NCBI RefSeq assembly: GCF_000617845.2
Contig: NZ_DF820425.1
Location: 7,012,741-7,076,740 of the forward strand
DNA from: Bradyrhizobium sp. DOA9
GTDB lineage: Bacteria > Pseudomonadota > Alphaproteobacteria > Rhizobiales > Xanthobacteraceae
Direction of reading: 5' to 3'
Length of the DNA: 64,000 nucleotides
Position numbers and translations under genes: made by a program. Shown piece by piece: positions 61,584 through 64,000 of the stretch; the stretch's first letter is position 1; every line of letters begins with the position of its first letter. Below the pieces are notes generated by a model. The model had not been told where the DNA came from, made no database searches, and worked only from the letters and a program-made list of their open reading frames with translations.

Positions 61584-62041
61584 TTCGCCGCACGCATCGC
61601 GCCTTTCCGGCCAGTGGATGGGTAAACCCGCGCGCCACACAAGGCGATCCCGTCCCGGCGTGGAACCCTCGGCCTTTCACGCGAAGCCCGGCATCTCCGT
61701 GAAAATACGTACACAACCATCGCGATCAAATCAATTAATTTGCTCGCCCATGAAATCGGCATCGCTGCCGGCTCGCTGTGCAATCCGGCGATCTCGCGTC
61801 TCATGCGCATATATTCAGCAACGCAGATCGCGAAAATCTTGAAAGCGCCTTCCTGACGCCACGCTGCACGGGCATCGCATCAAGCATTCTGCTGCAACAC
61901 GGGTCGATCTGTTCCTGCAAAAGGAACCGCGTTTCACTCGCGATTTGTAGCTTCGATTTTTATCTGAAATTCACACTCGACAGAGAAGGTTGAACGCAAT
62001 CCCTGCGAGCAATTTCGTTCGCGTTGAAATTCGAGTGTGCA
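61584..62041. other. 458-base leader region of the last gene
   Basis: No gene is seen. It is AT-richer than its surroundings. CACACTCGA (61972-61980) faces TCGAGTGTG (62031-62039), nine-base arms 50 bases apart, with the right arm covering the site where a ribosome binding site should be. That would make an RNA stem close to the ATG at 62042. Confidence 0.5.
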
Positions 62042-64000
62042 ATGTCCGATCAAACCATCCTGTCTGCCAGCGGCTTCATCAACTCCATCGGCGTCAACAC
62101 GCATGCCGGCTTCGGGTGGACCGGCTACAACAATCTCGCGCTGATGGCCGATAGCCTCGAATATATCGGCGTCACCCATCTCCGCGACGCGATGGGCACC
62201 AGCCCGGCCGCGCAACCGGTGGTCGAGGGTCTCGCCGCCGCCGGCTACAAGTTCGACTTCCTGGTGTCGTCCGCGCTGCCTCAGACGGGAACGGTCGGAC
62301 TTGAGAAATACATCGCCTCGCTCGAGAAGTTCGCGACGACCTACGCTGGCAGCATCAGCGCCATCGAGGGTCTCAACGAGGCCAATCACCAGCCCTTCAG
62401 CTACAATGGCAGCTCCAGCCTTTCGGCCGCGGCTCAGTTCCAGAGCGCGCTCTATCAGGCCGTCAATTCCAACGCCACGCTCGCCAGCATCCCCGTCTAC
62501 AATCTGTCATTGGCCTACAACGATCCGCAAGGTTACAGCGAGCTCGGCAACATGTCTGGCTCGGTCGACTATGCCAACGCCCACGCCTATGTCAGCACCA
62601 GCCTGACCACCGGCAGCTCCATCTCGGCGACGCTGAGCGCCGTCATGACTGCGGCACCGGGAAAGCCCGTCGTCATCACGGAGACCGGCTACACCACGCA
62701 GGCCAACACCCAATATCTCGGCGTCAACGAGACGGTGCAGGCCAAGTCGGTCCTCAACACCCTGGTTGATGCCTACAAGGCCGGCGTGAGCGCGACTTAC
62801 CTCTACGAGCTGTTCGACCGCGACTCGTCCGCAGGCAACACCAATCCCGAAGCCAATTTCGGCCTGTTCAACTCCGACGGAACCCCCAAGCTCGCCGCGA
62901 CGGCGATTCACAACCTCACGACCATCCTGGCCGATGACGGCACGGGCGGCCAGCAGCCGACTGATCCGCTGAACTACACGCTTAGCAACATGCCGGCGAC
63001 GGGCAACAGCATGGTGCTGGGCAAGAGCAACGGCGCCTACGAGCTCGTGGTCTGGGCGGAACCGAAGCTCTGGAACGATTCCACCGATACCGAGCTGACC
63101 AACGCGGCCCAGACGGTCACGGTGAACCTCGGCGCCGTCCACCATACCGTGAAGGTATACGACACGCTGACCGGAACCACGGCGATCGCCAGCTACACCG
63201 ACGTCAGCAGCATCACCATTCCGGTCAGCGATCACCCCCTGATCATCGAGATCGACGCGCCCCCGACCACGCCGCCCGCGCCGGACACGAGGACCAGCGT
63301 CAGCGGCACGGCTGCAGAGATCGTGCCGCAATTGTCGGATCTGAGCGAATCGACGGCGCTGCAGACCATCACGCTGAGCGACTCCCACGTCCTCGAGGTC
63401 GCCTCGAAGGCGACCATGGACTACATGATCGCCCATTACGGCAACGCGCTGTCGAAGATCCAGGGCGGATATTCGTTCTCGGTGACGAACTCGGCGGCGA
63501 CCTGGACCAACACCAAGACTTACGATTCGTCCGGAAAGCTGCTCTCGAAATCCGACACCGGCCTCAATTCGAGCGGGCAGCCGACCTCGACTACGGTAGC
63601 TTACACCGACGGTTCGAAGGACCTGATCAGCTACACCGGCGGCGTGAAGACGAAATTCGTTCATATCGATACCGACGCAACGCGGACCACGGACACCTAC
63701 AACACGGCCGGAAACCTGCTGAGCGAAGTCGTCCAGAAGGCCGACGGCTATTACTCCACCACGCTCTACACGAACGGGGTGAAGACCGCCGCCTACGTCA
63801 AGAACGCGGACCGCTCGCAGGACAACTACACCTACAACATCACGGGCAAGAGCTTCACCACCCAGGTGCAGCATCTCGACGCCTCGGGGAAGGTCACGTC
63901 GGTGATCCGCAGCCATGCCGACGGCTCGCTGGATTCGACCCAGGTCTACAACAGCGACGGCAGCAGCGTGATCACCACCTACAGCGCCACCGGGGTCAAG
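62042..64000 (+). CDS. Clan-A glycoside hydrolase without signal peptide, large repeat protein, 3' end outside window
   Basis: 653 codons are open from the ATG at 62042 to the edge. There is no signal peptide (MSDQTILSASGFINSIGVNT). The barrel (about 10-300) has IEGLNEANHQP with acid/base E113 and VVITETGYTT with nucleophile E214. LYELFDRD and NFGLFNSDGTPKLAATAI match the glycosidase at 57558. An Ig-like domain follows (about 320-410), then repeats with YDSSGKLLSK, YNTAGNLLSE and LDASGKVTSV. The missing signal, size and repeats fit type I secretion with a C-terminal signal beyond the window. Confidence 0.8.
   Translation, partial: MSDQTILSASGFINSIGVNTHAGFGWTGYNNLALMADSLEYIGVTHLRDAMGTSPAAQPVVEGLAAAGYKFDFLVSSALPQTGTVGLEKYIASLEKFATTYAGSISAIEGLNEANHQPFSYNGSSSLSAAAQFQSALYQAVNSNATLASIPVYNLSLAYNDPQGYSELGNMSGSVDYANAHAYVSTSLTTGSSISATLSAVMTAAPGKPVVITETGYTTQANTQYLGVNETVQAKSVLNTLVDAYKAGVSATYLYELFDRDSSAGNTNPEANFGLFNSDGTPKLAATAIHNLTTILADDGTGGQQPTDPLNYTLSNMPATGNSMVLGKSNGAYELVVWAEPKLWNDSTDTELTNAAQTVTVNLGAVHHTVKVYDTLTGTTAIASYTDVSSITIPVSDHPLIIEIDAPPTTPPAPDTRTSVSGTAAEIVPQLSDLSESTALQTITLSDSHVLEVASKATMDYMIAHYGNALSKIQGGYSFSVTNSAATWTNTKTYDSSGKLLSKSDTGLNSSGQPTSTTVAYTDGSKDLISYTGGVKTKFVHIDTDATRTTDTYNTAGNLLSEVVQKADGYYSTTLYTNGVKTAAYVKNADRSQDNYTYNITGKSFTTQVQHLDASGKVTSVIRSHADGSLDSTQVYNSDGSSVITTYSATGVK

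Noticed and set aside
62507..63916. A 469-codon minus-strand frame near the right edge
   Set aside because: It mirrors the glycosidase frame, which has catalytic motifs and continues past the edge.

Overview
The window is a high-GC chromosomal segment from an alphaproteobacterium, most likely Bradyrhizobium or a close relative. This rests on gene content (long FadE-type acyl-CoA dehydrogenase operon, TctC-type binding protein, GMC oxidoreductase, Rieske demethylase), on two motifs matching the alphaproteobacterial general-stress sigma factor EcfG, and on several families of palindromic intergenic repeats that I recall as typical of Bradyrhizobium. No rRNA, tRNA, CRISPR array, phage or plasmid replication gene was seen. 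The genus call is inference.

Layout. 1-1.1 kb: the end of a Tat-exported NTF2-like protein, a palindromic repeat and a small conserved protein. 1.1-8 kb: a minus-strand beta-oxidation operon (acyl-CoA dehydrogenase, thiolase, hydratase/dehydrogenase, thioesterase), with a flavin reductase upstream. 8.2-13.3 kb: an RND efflux operon (adaptor, pump, TetR regulator) with a palindrome over its promoter. 13.4-14 kb: a MazE/MazF-like toxin-antitoxin pair. 14-18 kb: an MFS transporter, a DUF2809 membrane protein, and a LacI regulator facing a 3-hydroxyisobutyrate-dehydrogenase-like gene across two identical operators. 18-26.4 kb: a YcaQ/AlkX-type DNA glycosylase, a small secreted protein, an OmpA-family protein with a CRP-like site, a PMT-type mannosyltransferase divergent from a FecR protein and a Ser-Pro-linker beta-barrel protein, two VOC proteins, a His-rich cupin, a CsbD stress protein and an FKBP isomerase.

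26.4-33.3 kb: a PaoABC-type molybdenum aldehyde oxidoreductase, a divergent gamma-glutamyltransferase-like Ntn hydrolase, TrhO and SlyX. 33.3-44.4 kb: two c-di-GMP enzymes (PAS-GGDEF and GGDEF-EAL), hemE, a divergent hemC paralogue likely co-transcribed with a GMC oxidoreductase, a TetR regulator bracketed by two repeat copies, its presumed NTF2-like target gene, and a decayed 3' copy of that target. 44.5-48.8 kb: an IS5-type insertion sequence sitting in the loop of a palindromic repeat, next to a vanillate-demethylase-like operon (oxygenase, GntR regulator, reductase).

48.8-54.9 kb: phosphoglucomutase, cytochrome c, an orphan response regulator, a TctC-type binding protein with a metallo-beta-lactamase-fold hydrolase, and an aldose epimerase. 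55-64 kb: a plus-strand polysaccharide locus with three GT4 glycosyltransferases, a Wzx-like flippase and two related clan-A glycosidases. The first glycosidase has a signal peptide. The second has none and runs off the right edge into a repeat-rich region. The polysaccharide locus and the PMT/FecR/Ser-Pro barrel group are the best candidates for something not yet described.
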